Source: Rhea pennata (taxonomy: Eukaryota; Chordata; Aves; Rheiformes; Rheidae). From it: 64,000 bases of DNA. Position 1 is the stretch's first letter; every line of letters starts with the position of its first letter. Both the position numbers and the translations under genes were made by a program. The notes under the pieces were generated by a model. The model ran no database searches and was not told the origin of the DNA. It saw nothing but the letters and a program-made list of their open reading frames with translations. The stretch covers positions 11,461,958 to 11,525,957 of the forward strand of contig NC_084672.1 in assembly GCF_028389875.1 (NCBI RefSeq), in the 5' to 3' direction. Of this stretch, positions 13,801-64,000 are shown in pieces.

Positions 13801-16390
13801 TTTTTTTAACTAAAAATTAAAGTTTGTCTCTAGGTAATGCAACAGGCTATCAGACACTGGGTTAATCTATTTAGTCCTAAAATCAGGTTATTTGATAGAG
13901 TGGAATGAAATGAGACAAATGTATAGTTTTACTTAGTTCTTTTCTAAAGTCTTTGAAAAAAATGTCTAGTTTTATGGTAGGTTAAACTGCAGAGGTAGGA
14001 AAATGAAATCCCGCACCAGGAAACCAGAGAGAGATACCAGAACTAGAAAGATGATAGAATTACCTCATGTATTTTAAAAATGATAATTTAAAAAAGGAGC
14101 TACTCCCTGTGATCTTTTAACCTATTTTGACCTCCTGATCTTTATTTAACAAAAAAATGCTAGAGTCCTTTGCCAATTCATAGCTCACTCAACAGTATTT
14201 TTAGCCTTATTTTTACAAACCTGTTGTCAGAAACAGAAACAATCGGAGTGAATCCACCCTTTTCTGATGCCCTTTTGGCAGCATTTGGCCTGCTTGCCTG
14301 CAGACAGGGACAATGTACACGAGAGGAAACCGAACAGGAAAGGTGGGAGGTGGTGTGGGATCAAACTGGAAACAGCAGTGTTGAACCGTGTAGCTCAGCT
14401 CTTCGGTTATGCTTCGTACAAATCCCAAGATACAGGTTAGGCATCTGTATGCTACTTTCACATCTCCCTAATGTTGATGTTTTGGAGTCCCCTGAAGCTC
14501 CTGACATAGTTTTATCATTCAAATTATCTGTGGTTCTAAGAGATTATTCTAGCAGTCAAAGATTGCTGAACACATCCTCCTACATTAAGAGGCACAAAAA
14601 CACGTGCAGACTAATTTGGGATTTGTCCTATGTCACAAGAGCAAAACGAAGAAGGCTGTGGGAAATGTGGCGCAACACACGGAGATGGCTGCGAGACTAG
14701 AAGGGGACGTTTCTCTAGGCAGGAGGAGAGAGCAAATCCCCTGAACAGTACAGAGTTGCCAGACTGAAAAAGCAAGAGAAATGTGATCTGGAGAAGCTGG
14801 CTGGGAAAACATCTTGGGTGAGGGTCAGGCATGGTAGTTCCAGATTTCCTTTAATCACAATCTGTCCCTGGCAAGAGCAAAATTTAGAGGGACAACAAAA
14901 TGGGCAGGGCTGCATTCAGGGGCTGCAAATTAGCATTTTACTGTAAAGTTATTGTACAGCAGCATAGGCAGGAATCTGGCTGATACAATAGGCTGATCAG
15001 GACAGCTCTACACTCCAAGTAACGGCACTAAAGATACAGTATGCATCTCAGGGAATTAATCATATTGATCACATTTTTGCAATGACGACGCATCAGGCCT
15101 TTTTTATAGCAGATTAAATGAACTGCTTTTACCATTCATTAATACAACCAAGTACATTAATACACCTATGAAGAAATATTTTTACTCCCTTCCTGCAGAC
15201 ATTCTCTGGACCCATACGCTATTACTTTTCCTCTCCTATCCTCCTTGCAGCAGACGAGTAGAGCTATTAGAGACAGTGTAATGCAGCTTCCCCCTAATGG
15301 AGCCGGAGAGTAGCTTTTCCCTGAATAAAGCACAGGAACCTGCGTGCAGTGGAAGAGATTAACACCAGGTGGCAAATTACAGCTGATTACAATAGATGCA
15401 TGTATCTGGAAACACAATGTAATCTTGTCAGGAAAACAAAGCATCTGGCAGCCATCTCTCCCTCTTGTTCCCCTTCTTGGAAACGAGGATACTTCATTCT
15501 TTAGTTTTGAATGGGAATATATCCGTTCCTTCAGTAGCAACTGTAGAAGTCCTGGAAGATTGACAAAGATGCAGTACCCTCGACCAGGACCCCACTCCCG
15601 CTGTCCTGCTGTTATTGCTGAGCTAATGCTAGAGCCTGGGTGCTCCTAGGCAGGGTCTGAGCCCTACTGGGCTAGGCAGTATTCAAGCACAGAAGAACGA
15701 AAGGGAATTACTGAAGGGATTTCCCTGCCCTCACAGCATATAAACCTGATACCAGATAGGAAGGGAGCGCACACAGGCAGAGAGAAGGGAGAAAGGCATG
15801 ACTCCAACCTGCACAGTGGAGAGCTACGAACGGTGATAGCCTGTGTCCCATCAGCTCGGAGATGAAGGAGAAACACAGACGCAGGTGACAGCTGGAGAGA
15901 TCGTCGTTCCTTCCTTACCTGCTTTAAGGTTCCTGCTGCGGCAGCCCCTGAAGCGCTCCACTGGCCACTTGTGCTTCTTTTTTTCAGGAGTGGTCCAAAA
16001 AGCCCTTTCTCAGGCAATTGCCTCTGAATCGACATAGCAATTCCTTCGGAGCTCGTGGAGTGCCTTCCTGCCTACCAAGAAGGCCTTTCAGTCCTTCAGG
16101 AGAACACGGCATTACACTGCTTTTAGATGTGCTGGGTCTTGTCCAAGGACATAGAGGACATTTTTGATAGTTTAAAAAAGGGCAGGCCTCAGACTCAGGG
16201 ACTAGCAATATGCCACCTTTCATCACCCAGACGCCAATCCAACCCCCCAGCTCGCCCCTTCCCTGGACAGTAAGCATCTTAGTTATTTTAAAAAGAATTT
16301 CTAGAAACTGTAAGACAGTCTGCAAACTACAAAATAAATACACATTTCAAATGAAATGGCTAGGACTTTGACACTTCTTAAAATATACAT

Positions 16391-16396
16391 TTTATT
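16391..16396 (-). terminator. PDE8A: candidate distal PDE8A poly(A) signal AATAAA
   Basis: A canonical AATAAA on the minus strand about 1.34 kb after the stop. A GU/U-rich stretch (GTGTATTTATTTTGTAG) follows within about 45-60 nt, which fits a downstream element. This is the better of the two candidates. Confidence 0.45.
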
Positions 16397-16778
16397 ATTT
16401 TCTGGTGCTTGCTATGAAGGTTTCATTCAAATTGTGAAGGTATACAGCCTTTACAAACTTCTTGAGTTAAAGGTTTTTGTTGTTGTTGTTTTTATGTTCT
16501 GTTTCTTTCATGGCAGAGGAAAATACACAGGCTATAAAATGTTGAAATTCATTAGATATTTAGTATTACCTCTTCATATACGCTGTGGAATGCTTTGTAG
16601 AAATACTATATAAAATAAGGCAGACTTTGACAGGGAGTTTAATCATAAAATTTCATGGGAGAAAACAAAAAGTTCCAACACATTATTTTCTTTCGTAGCC
16701 AAGGGAAGATCAGGTGAACATCACTGGTTTGTGAGAGAACTACTGCAGTTCTGGTGCTCAGATAGTATACAGTTCTTG

Positions 16779-16784
16779 TTTATT
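16779..16784 (-). terminator. PDE8A: candidate proximal PDE8A poly(A) signal AATAAA
   Basis: A canonical AATAAA on the minus strand about 955 nt after the stop codon. The sequence just downstream is only moderately U/GU-rich, so it may be a minor site. Confidence 0.35.
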
Positions 16785-17738
16785 TTACTATTCTCAAGTG
16801 AGACCTTTTCAATAAAACTTATTTTAATTAACATAAATCAGACAATATTTAAACATACACATCTATCCTTACAGTGCAATAAAAATGTATCATTGTATAG
16901 TATTTTGTATTTGCATTATGAAAATAAAAGGTCTGTACATCAATTAAATGTATATTAATGAGTATGAATCATGTAAATTTGTAACGCATCTAAAGTTGGC
17001 TTTGGCTTTTAAGTATTTATAAATTCATAGAAAATATTGAACATCTAACAAAATAAATAAAACATCATTTTAATCATAGATGCTAACGATCAACCTCAAA
17101 AAATCTTGTGTTATTTTTTACATTTGCTACTAAATTTCTTAAAGAGAACTCACTTTCAGTAGTGCTTAGAAGTGAATGATTGCACCTTCTGTGATGTGAA
17201 AAAATAGAGTACATCTATTTTTCATAGATCAAAAATTCCTTCATGGAGACTTGCATTTTAAATGTCTGATTGTTCTATGTAACTGTCTTAAGTGCTTACA
17301 AAAAGCATGTAGCTTTCTCGTAAAAGCTGTGAGTCACTATTAATAGATATTTTTTTCACTTGCAGAATTGAGGATTAAGCAAAATCTTCTAGTGAATGTC
17401 TGTCTTTTTAATGAGGATTCTTCAAGGTCTTCCAGCTTCACATACTGGTATAAAGATAATGCAAAAATATGTTCACTAACAGACCCTCTTCAGTACAAGT
17501 ACTGCAGCAATCCAGTGTAATTCCACTTGATAGGCTGATTTCATTGGAGTCCACACATGGCAGTTTGAGGGAGTCAACTGCTGACCTCGTGTTCTCTCGA
17601 ATTTGAAAGCTCCCCCAGCGCTTGGGCTAGCCTTACTGTAATACTGAAGAGACCAAAACAAATCTGAAATCACATGAACAAAAGTGAGCTTGAATAAATA
17701 TGCATCAGGTTAGTAAATTACACACCATGGCCTAATTG

Positions 17739-56053
<38,315 letters not shown>

Positions 56054-59000
56054 CTAGAAAAAATAAAAAGGGATGTTGTTAATACATATGCACACCTAGG
56101 GAAGAGGAAAAATTAGCTATGTTAGAGAAGATATTTCTTATTTACCACTAGCTCATGGATACATTGTTACCATTATGAAGCTGCTTCTTAAAGAAGGTCT
56201 TGTTCAGCTTTTGGAAATTTATACTCAAAGCAGAGTTAACACAGTTACAATGCAACATGCTATTCTCCAAGTCATTTTTTTATTGTTACTTTAAACATAA
56301 AGTAATGGATCAGTTACAATCATTTGCTAGACTATTGTTATTTTTCTATATCCTCCATGTTACTTTAGCTGTTTTGCAAAACATGGAAGTGTTTTAAAAA
56401 ATGCTTTTTTTTCTAGACAGAAAAAACATTTAAACCACAGCAGAAAGGCAAAAATGCATAACTCTACTTTCAGAATTACACATGTAACAGGTGCCTGAGA
56501 GTGATATAAAACCATACCAATTTAATTTCTCCAAGGCTGCTGTGTGGCATGCCTCCCTTCCCTTCCGTCCCCTTCAGCCACACAGTGAAGGTTTCGTAAC
56601 TTCAGGTATTTGCACCCGACATGCACATGTTGAGAATGCAACTTTGCTTTGAAAACCCCTGTAAAAATGCTCTCATGTATGTCACACTTTCTGCATGCCA
56701 GTGATTTTCCACATTAGAATCTGTTCAAATAACATGGGCAAACAGGTTAACTTAGGATCCAAGCTCTGAGCCGGGATCTTTCCTTCTCGTGTGTCACTTC
56801 AACCATGGAGCTCAACGATCAGAAGTGCTGTTATCGCAGCTGGCTCTTTGATACAATTTATCATTAGTGACCATTGGCTGGAGTGCAAGCTTGACTATGA
56901 ATGACTCTTCATTCATAAAAGGGTATGGGACAGATGCCCAAAAGTACTCAAGCACATAAATATGGAGGAAGACTAACAGGATTTTGTAGGACAAATCCCT
57001 GGGAAATTCTCACTAGGCAAGTATCTGTACTTTTATGTGCTTAAAAAGTTTTTAATTGTTTTTATTTTGGAAATGAAAACTAGAAATCAAGAACAACAAT
57101 GCTGGTAATTCAAAAAGGAAAACAGAGTCTAGCCAATGGTCCTTAGTTGTGTAGACTCTTCAAAGGTATCTGGAGTAAAAACGCAGAAGAAAATTATTTC
57201 TGGCAATGCGGTAAATAGAAGACATCTCTGGATTCATACACACAGGGAAAAAGATCTATGGAGCACAAAGGTAGCATTTTTACATTGTTGTTTTCAAAGT
57301 AAAACCACATTTCAAGACCAGATTTATTCCTTTGCAGTCTAGAATTTTTCCAATAAGCAATTTAAAAGAACCGTCAGCACATCCCACACGCCACAGAAAA
57401 ATCTTGCAAAATTACACGCTCTATTGTTTCTATGACCTTATTGCTTCATCGCACAGCCCTCAAAATTTTATTTATTTATCAACTTGGAAATCACCAGTGT
57501 AACTTTAAATGAACAAGAAATATGAGTCAAGGAAAAACACCAACATTATGCCTGCAGAACAACCTAGGAAGGCGTTTGCCTGTTATTTAAGGGGGCCTCT
57601 AACAGTCGATGTTAAAATGACACGGAGAGGGTTCAGATTTACTCTCCCAGTCAATTCTGGATTGGATTGCCTTAGTTTAAACACTGTCCAGTCAATCTTT
57701 CTACTCTCCAGACTGAAAATCTTTTCTCAATAGGAAAAATCCAGCTGCTTTACTCTGCCTTTTGGCTCATCATCCAACTATAAAACATCTGCACTAGAAA
57801 ACAGCAGATACTTTCACTGATGATGCATGGGGCCAAATCCAGCTCTTTTCACCACAGTGTTACTGGCTTTGCAGCACTAACAGTAGTAACTACTCAATCT
57901 GAATCAGTATGATTTCACCAGAAATGCCTGAAGGATGTAGAGGCAGCATATCCACTGAGTGAGAGACGCCATTTTTACAGTCACTTCCCTGACCATAACC
58001 ACAATTTCAAAATAAATCTTGAAATATTTATTTTGTGTACTCCAGCTGCCAGCATAAAGCAGCAAGTGTTTTCAGATTCACCAAGAGATGGGCCTCAGCT
58101 GTAAGTTTCAGACCCAGAGCTGAATTTCACTGTAGTTTGGGGATATCCAAACCTAGTGTACCAGTCCCAGCCTAAGGGTAAGAATACTGAGATAAACACA
58201 GTACTGCCAGTTACTGCTTTTCAGATGTTTTTTTGCTTTGAAAAGTTTGTGAATTAATATTCATCAAAGTATTAAAAGGCTGGTGATCTGACCCCACACA
58301 GATCTGAGCATGTCCCATTCCCAGAGATCCAGTCCCATCATTCAGCTGGGTTGAACCCCAAAAGCTGTAGTTTGAGTCAGGCACTCTCGTGTGTAGCCTT
58401 GGTTAGGCCAACACCATGTTTCACCATACTTTCGAAGCGCGCATACCTACAGCCAAAGGCGGCTCAGGCTGAACACCAGACTTAGCTCCATGCAAGTAAG
58501 AGGCATCCTCACTGCAATAAAAATTAAGATCTGTTCTACAGAGAGTTGACAGACTCTGGAAAACACTTTTATGCCAGCAACCTGTGGCCATTTCTGCACT
58601 GGAAGTATCTGTGTGCGCACCATTTAAGCTTAAGTTACAAGGACTGCCCAAATCAGATAAACTGTCTTGTTACATGTTAACTCACTGTTCTGAGTAGAAG
58701 AAAAACCCTATTCTACATCTCAGCTGGAAAATTTTGGTGAAGTCTAGTTAATTTTTAATCCTGCTGAAATCTATTCAAATAACTTATTTAAACATTTCAA
58801 TTTTATATTTGCAGCTGGTAGAACTGAAAATAACATGTTGATTGAGTCCTGTGTCAAAAATCATGTCACTGTCAAGGCTTCAGCAAGGATTAGCAGGAAT
58901 TCTTGACTGTCAGTGAACTAAATAAGTTTTAAAAGTATCTCTAATGCTACAAGCTTATAATAAAACCAAACCCAGCCAAAGCTTAGACACAGAATAACTG

Positions 59001-62000
59001 CACAAACACATCTTTATTCACTCACATATTTTGCTACTTCTTCCTTGAAAAAACTTTCCTACCTGAAAAAGAAGAGATTTGGCTACTTTTTCAGATTGAC
59101 AGACATGATGTAGACATGTGTCAGCCTCACCAGGCAGGCACAAACTTGTAAGAAAGCATTTGAGAAAGCAGTGGTAGGGGCAGGTGTAGGTTCTTGGAGC
59201 TGAGCACGATTGAGTTGAGTTTCTTGCCCAAGAGGCCCGGTGCAAACTGCAGGAGCAACTAGAGCATACGTGCTGCTGAGTCCAGAACACCCTGACTTAC
59301 AAAAGCATGTCTTTTAAATCTCCTTCTTCTGCCAACACAACTTCAGAGGGCAGCCTATCGCCTGGGGGCAGCGACCAAATCTGACAGGGTAGGGAGGATC
59401 CTGCTGCAGACTGGAGAGCTCTGAAAGCGTGGCCCAGGCTCACCACAGCCCTACATTTGCTCCATCCCAAGGGCAGAGGTTGGCACTAGGGCTCACAGTC
59501 ATAAAAACATATAAATACTAGAATAGACTATAACAGTAATTAATCCTCAACCTTTTGAAATGCAATCCCTTTTTGGCTCACATGTGCTAGCACACCTCCC
59601 ACTTCAGCTGCAGCTCAGTTCCTCTGGATTTGGGGAGCGAGAGATGATGTGCAAAGCAGGCTGCAGAAAAGCAATCTGCAGGTAGCTTTAACTGCAACTT
59701 GGTTACTCCAGGATCAAGTGTTTAAACCCTCTGCTTAGAGAGACAGTACATATTCAACTCCAGGCTGTTTTAAATGCTTACACACAGCAATTGCAGCCGT
59801 TTTACATTCTTTGAACCCACTGAACCACAGCTGCCTAGAACTGCTTTTTCTAGAACTTTGCTTTCCATATTTGAACAGCATCTTTTCTGTCCCGTTAAAC
59901 CAGGCCTGACCCTGGCACAAGGTGAGATCCCTTTCAAGGCAACGGGATTAGCCACATACATGATACCTGTCAAGTTGGAAGCCTTTCTACCAGCTGCTGT
60001 GACTAGCTTAGCACACTGCTTGCCATAAATGATCTGCATGCTGTAGCTGCTAAATTGTAAACATTGAAATTGCTGATAGAAATGCTTCATGTTTCCAATG
60101 TCCGGAGATAAGTGAGTGTTTGGTAAATAAAAACAACTGAAATAAGCTTAAAACAGACAGACCCAAACAACTGTGACTGATCTGATTAAAGTACAACCAA
60201 CTCAATGTTGACCTGATATAACCTGGTAAAGTACTTTTCACTGTGAGTCACTCTTCACATCTTACCAGATCAGAATATACAGGAAGGGCCTGCTCGCGAC
60301 TGCTGCGTTTTTTCCTTCTTCAGCAGAGAAAAATCTTAAACGAGTTTGCCCAGCGAATAAATGCAGTAAGGAATAAAGGGTGGAAGTGAAGCCAGTTTGA
60401 TCTACACACTCACTGTGGTGATGAATTGCTCGGTCAGAGTGTGGGACACATCAAAACAGCCTGCATCCCACAGGTTTCCTGTTTGCTGGAGTTCTCATAT
60501 CTTGGCTTGCTCCAAAATGCCTCTCTTCCCAGTACTAATTGGAGAGGAGAGCAAACCTCCTAAAAGGGCAGAGTCAGCCCCCCCACCCCAGATCCTTCGA
60601 CTATTAACTACCATGCAGTGCTCCTGCTAAAGAGAGGCAAACACGTTCTCTCTTGAGGCTAATTTTCTTAAATCTCTTATTTTTCGATGTTTCTAGGCAG
60701 AGCCCTGTGCAGACCAAGGTAGGGCTCGGGAGAGCCAGGGCTGCTGCGGGAGAGCTGGAGTGCTCCTCTCAAATCCTCCTCCACAGCCCACGCCTGCTCC
60801 AACCCTTCCTTTCTGCAGCAGATGGAGCAATGCCTCCTCGCCTGTGCGTGCAAATGCTGTGCAAAGCCCTGGCCTGCCGCTCCTGTCCTTCCCTGGAGGG
60901 CAGCTGGAAGGATTCCTGCTCCTGCTGCTTTTTTCTCCTTTTCCAGGTTGGAGCTTGCAGGAGGAGATGTGGCAGCCCATTTCCCCTGCAACTGATTTGA
61001 ACAAAGAAGTGACATAAGCTTTCACTGAATGGACTACAGATGGAAACTCTTGCTGTACGGCTAGTATCTGCTTTTTGAAAGCAGACAATGAGAAGACTAA
61101 TGCTGTTAATAGTTTAATGCTAAGTAACTGCCTGTTCAAATAAAGACTTCAAGCTTAAGGCTCTGACTCATTATTATGTGACACAGATAACTACAACGAT
61201 TAGATATAAGGCTTTATCACTGCTCTTAATGGACTCCTGCCAGTAAAATTCATTACTTTACTCAGATCAACATTTTATCACACCATAAAAATGTGTTTTA
61301 TTTAGTTTTAAAATATATACTTAAGTTCCGTACATATACTAGTTGTGCAACAAAAAAACCAGCAAAAGTGAAAGTTGACTTGTTACAGAAAAATTCAGAT
61401 AGTTTCAATCAAGATAGGCAAGAGCATTAGAAGTGTTAAAGTAATCTGACTTTTGAGTACTCTAAGAAAAACATGAATTTTATAAAGGAGAAAAAGGAAA
61501 AAATACCCTTTCTTTTTTAACTTGCTATTTTAAGTGCAGTCTTATCACCCCAGAGAGTGAAAGCTCAAATGGACTCTCAGATTTTAGACTATGCCTTGAA
61601 CTTTCACTGATTCAGGGTCTCTCAAGGGCAGAAATTTGAACTTCAGATGATAATACCCTTACTCAAAAACCTCAGCCGACAACACCTGGATGCTTAAAGC
61701 TGCGACATAACCCACCGAATCTCAGCTGGCATGACAGAGTCACAGATCCGCTCCACACAGTCATACCAGCATACGGCTTCTACCTGAGCAGAAAGGGGCT
61801 TTGTAACCTGAGGTGGCTGACATTTCTGGGCCAGACCCTCTCCATGTTCAGGATGAGCTACAGGTTCTGACTATTCACATTTTTCTTTCTTTATAATATC
61901 TGTTAGCACTTTTCGAAATATATGAATCCTAATACAATCCATGGTCATTTACTTATTTCTTTTTCAGTGGAAATTATTTAAGTAGAGAATTTAAGACTTA

Positions 62001-64000
62001 GTACCCTATTTTCTGTGCACATTCTGCTAAATACTTAACACCCGTGTTCAAACATTCATTTCTGTCCTTGACAGTATCGTTTTGTTGTGATACGTAACAT
62101 CAGTGCACATTACATACAACGCTGGCTGAGCAGATCTTCTTAACACAAACCACAAGTGTTTATTAGCATAAAATGAATTTTATAGTCCATGGGCTGAATT
62201 CTGACTTAGTCAGCAACAATAAAAATTCAGAGTAATTCCACTGAATACAAAGAAATATGCTGGATTTATTCCAGTGTAAATGAAGTGGGAGTCTGGCCCC
62301 ATGCAGTTGTTCCTTTTGCTATTTGGAGGTCACAACATGTAGAAGAAAGAGTAAGAGGGAACAAAGCGTCCAAGGTTATCTGCCTTTGCTCAACAGCTTC
62401 AAGGACAAAGGTAAGCAGAGCTCTTAAAGACCCTAAACTGTAAGCAGTCAGTTTATTCTTTGCAGAAATCCAGAGAGAGTTCAAAAAGCAGCTAAAATTT
62501 AGCAAAACTGCTGTTCAGCCTAAATGAAATCTGTTAATTCCAGCCTTTGATATTTTTTCCTATTTTGGTTTCATAAAAGACGTAGACAAATGTCAAGCTC
62601 AATAATTTATATAACGCAGCATTCTGACTCAGTACAACTTGCTTTGATAAAAATCTAGCATCTATATTAATTTAAATCTGGTTCACACTGGTGCATCTCT
62701 GTCAACAAAACAATGCAGCTTTAGATCTACATTTGAAGGTCTGAAAATCACTTGAGGTTCTGTTATCTTTTTTCTTTAATCTATTTTCTGTTTTAAATTA
62801 ATTCCTATAAGATTTATCTGTTCAATGACACAACAGGCAACGTACGCACGGGGGTTATACACACTCCGGTTTCTTAATCCATTTCTTAAGTTTCAGTAAC
62901 AGTGACGAATCAGTTTTATATAAATTACCTCTTGAGAGCCAAACTCTGGCCTCTGATTCACATCGCTAGTAACACAGAATTGGGATAGCTTGCAGTTCTG
63001 TCGAATGAAAAACTTTATTGAATGCAATTTGATGCCAAACTTTTAGAGTTAGGCTGTCAACTGTATCAGCTGTTAGACCCACCCTTATAGTCCTGAGCCC
63101 CTGACTTCACATTTATTATTCCTAAACTCAAACCTTTTTTTCCCCCCTCTTCCACTCGTCTAGAGGAAAGTTTCAAGTTAACTGAAGTTCTCAGTAAGTT
63201 AATCAGAAGATTAGACAAAACTGAGACTTGTACTGTTTCCCTGGTATATCAGGGCAAATAACTAAACATTGTGACTACTCTCATGTTATCAGTAGTTCGC
63301 ATCAGCAAGGTCCTACTGAACCATCATCACAGAGATTGAAACAAGGATTTGATCCTAATCAAAGGCCTACCAAAAAACTCCAGTTATCTACTTAAAAAAA
63401 TCAGTATTGCCAACTCTCAGTGATTTCCGGAAAGCACTGGGATTTTGGCTGTTGCTGCATCTGATCCCGTCCCCAAAGAAGTCAGCTCAGCCTCCATGGT
63501 GAAATCCAGCTCTGCATGGGAGAAGCAGGGCTGAGGAGAACCCTTCCAATTTTTGGCTCTGGGTTCTGCTTCCCTGCAGCCTATGTATGCCAGCCATTGC
63601 TGTATATGTTCATTTGTTTGTATTCTGAACCTAACTCCCCACTGCATTTCTTCAGTGTTATTCCAATGCAATAAGTAAAGTTAAATTAGAACAGAGCTGG
63701 AGTAATACGGTTATGAAACCAGACTCCCTGCCTTCTAGCACACTTGATACGCAACCGAGAACTCTAATTTTGTCTCTTTTTAAAATTCTCCCTCTAATCG
63801 TTATAGGAAATTTCTGTTACCGTGCTGCAAGCATGGTGTTAATAGAAGTGAATCGCTCCATTTCTGTTGGGAAAACTTAACGATGCTGTCCCTAAGTGAC
63901 TTTTGTTATTATTTGTGATGTGGTAAGCCCGGGCGGCCTCTGGCCCATACCAGTGGCCCACTGTGGTAAACTGTGTATGATTACAGCACAAAAAGGCAGT
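56054..64000 (-). other. PDE8A: 3' part of PDE8A intron 1
   Basis: About 7.9 kb of AT-rich sequence upstream of exon 2 with no exon 1-like coding (no MGC start) and no CpG island. A mildly GC-rich patch lies at about 60680-60980. The promoter and exon 1 should therefore be beyond the window. Confidence 0.7.

Larger units (their letters stand above)
4801..16369. other. intergenic region between PDE8A 3' end and neighbouring promoter
   Basis: About 11.6 kb with no gene I can support. It contains simple repeats (listed separately) and scattered reading frames up to 176 codons that match nothing recognised. No tRNA, snoRNA or clear CR1/LTR fragment was seen. Confidence 0.6.
16370..17738 (-). other. 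PDE8A: PDE8A 3' untranslated region (extent approximate)
   Basis: This AT-rich stretch after the stop codon has no conserved reading frame. On the transcribed strand it holds many U-rich blocks and several AUUUA-type pentamers, as expected of an AU-rich 3' UTR. The end is set by candidate poly(A) signals at 16779-16784 and 16391-16396. No transcript data were available to choose between them. Confidence 0.55.

Noticed and set aside
60653-61139. GC-richer patch with overlapping ORFs in intron 1 considered as PDE8A exon 1
   Set aside because: It has few CpGs, no start resembling the PDE8 N-terminus, and no consensus donor in a suitable frame.

Overview
This is a piece of vertebrate nuclear genome, most likely from a bird. 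It carries one multi-exon gene with GT-AG introns, about 38 kb from its second to its last coding exon. The DNA is AT-rich, has CpG islands, and shows almost no interspersed repeats: no SINE or L1-like DNA and no clear CR1 element. The species cannot be fixed from sequence alone.

The dominant feature is PDE8A (high-affinity, IBMX-insensitive cAMP phosphodiesterase 8A) on the minus strand. I traced 21 coding exons, all with GT-AG borders and matching phases, from 56053 down to the stop codon at 17739-17741. They encode 767 residues. The family's usual length is about 829, so only the first coding exon (about 62 residues plus the promoter) is missing, and it must lie beyond 64000. In order the exons encode a receiver-like (REC) domain, a PAS domain, a linker with a PKA site and the RAF1-docking peptide, and the HD-type catalytic domain with every metal ligand intact.

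Layout. 1-3952 is non-coding. 3900-4800 is a strong CpG island with two YY1-type motifs and splice donors pointing to the minus strand, so it is probably the promoter and first exon of the next gene; AKAP13 is the guess from mammalian gene order. 4800-16350 is intergenic with simple repeats only. 16390-17738 is the PDE8A 3' UTR. 17739-56053 is PDE8A exons 2-22. 56054-64000 is part of intron 1.

The most unusual feature is in PDE8A intron 6. A perfect 14-bp tandem array of about 47 copies ends about 15 nt upstream of the exon 7 acceptor. On the transcribed strand it is a 679-nt run of pure pyrimidine inside an 899-nt intron, with no adenosine and no AG for about 690 nt. The branch point must therefore be extraordinarily distant, and exon 7 also has a weak donor. 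A second notable feature is a CpG-rich block in intron 8 (40.7-42.0 kb) followed by a consensus splice donor, which is a candidate internal promoter for a short PDE8A form lacking the REC domain.
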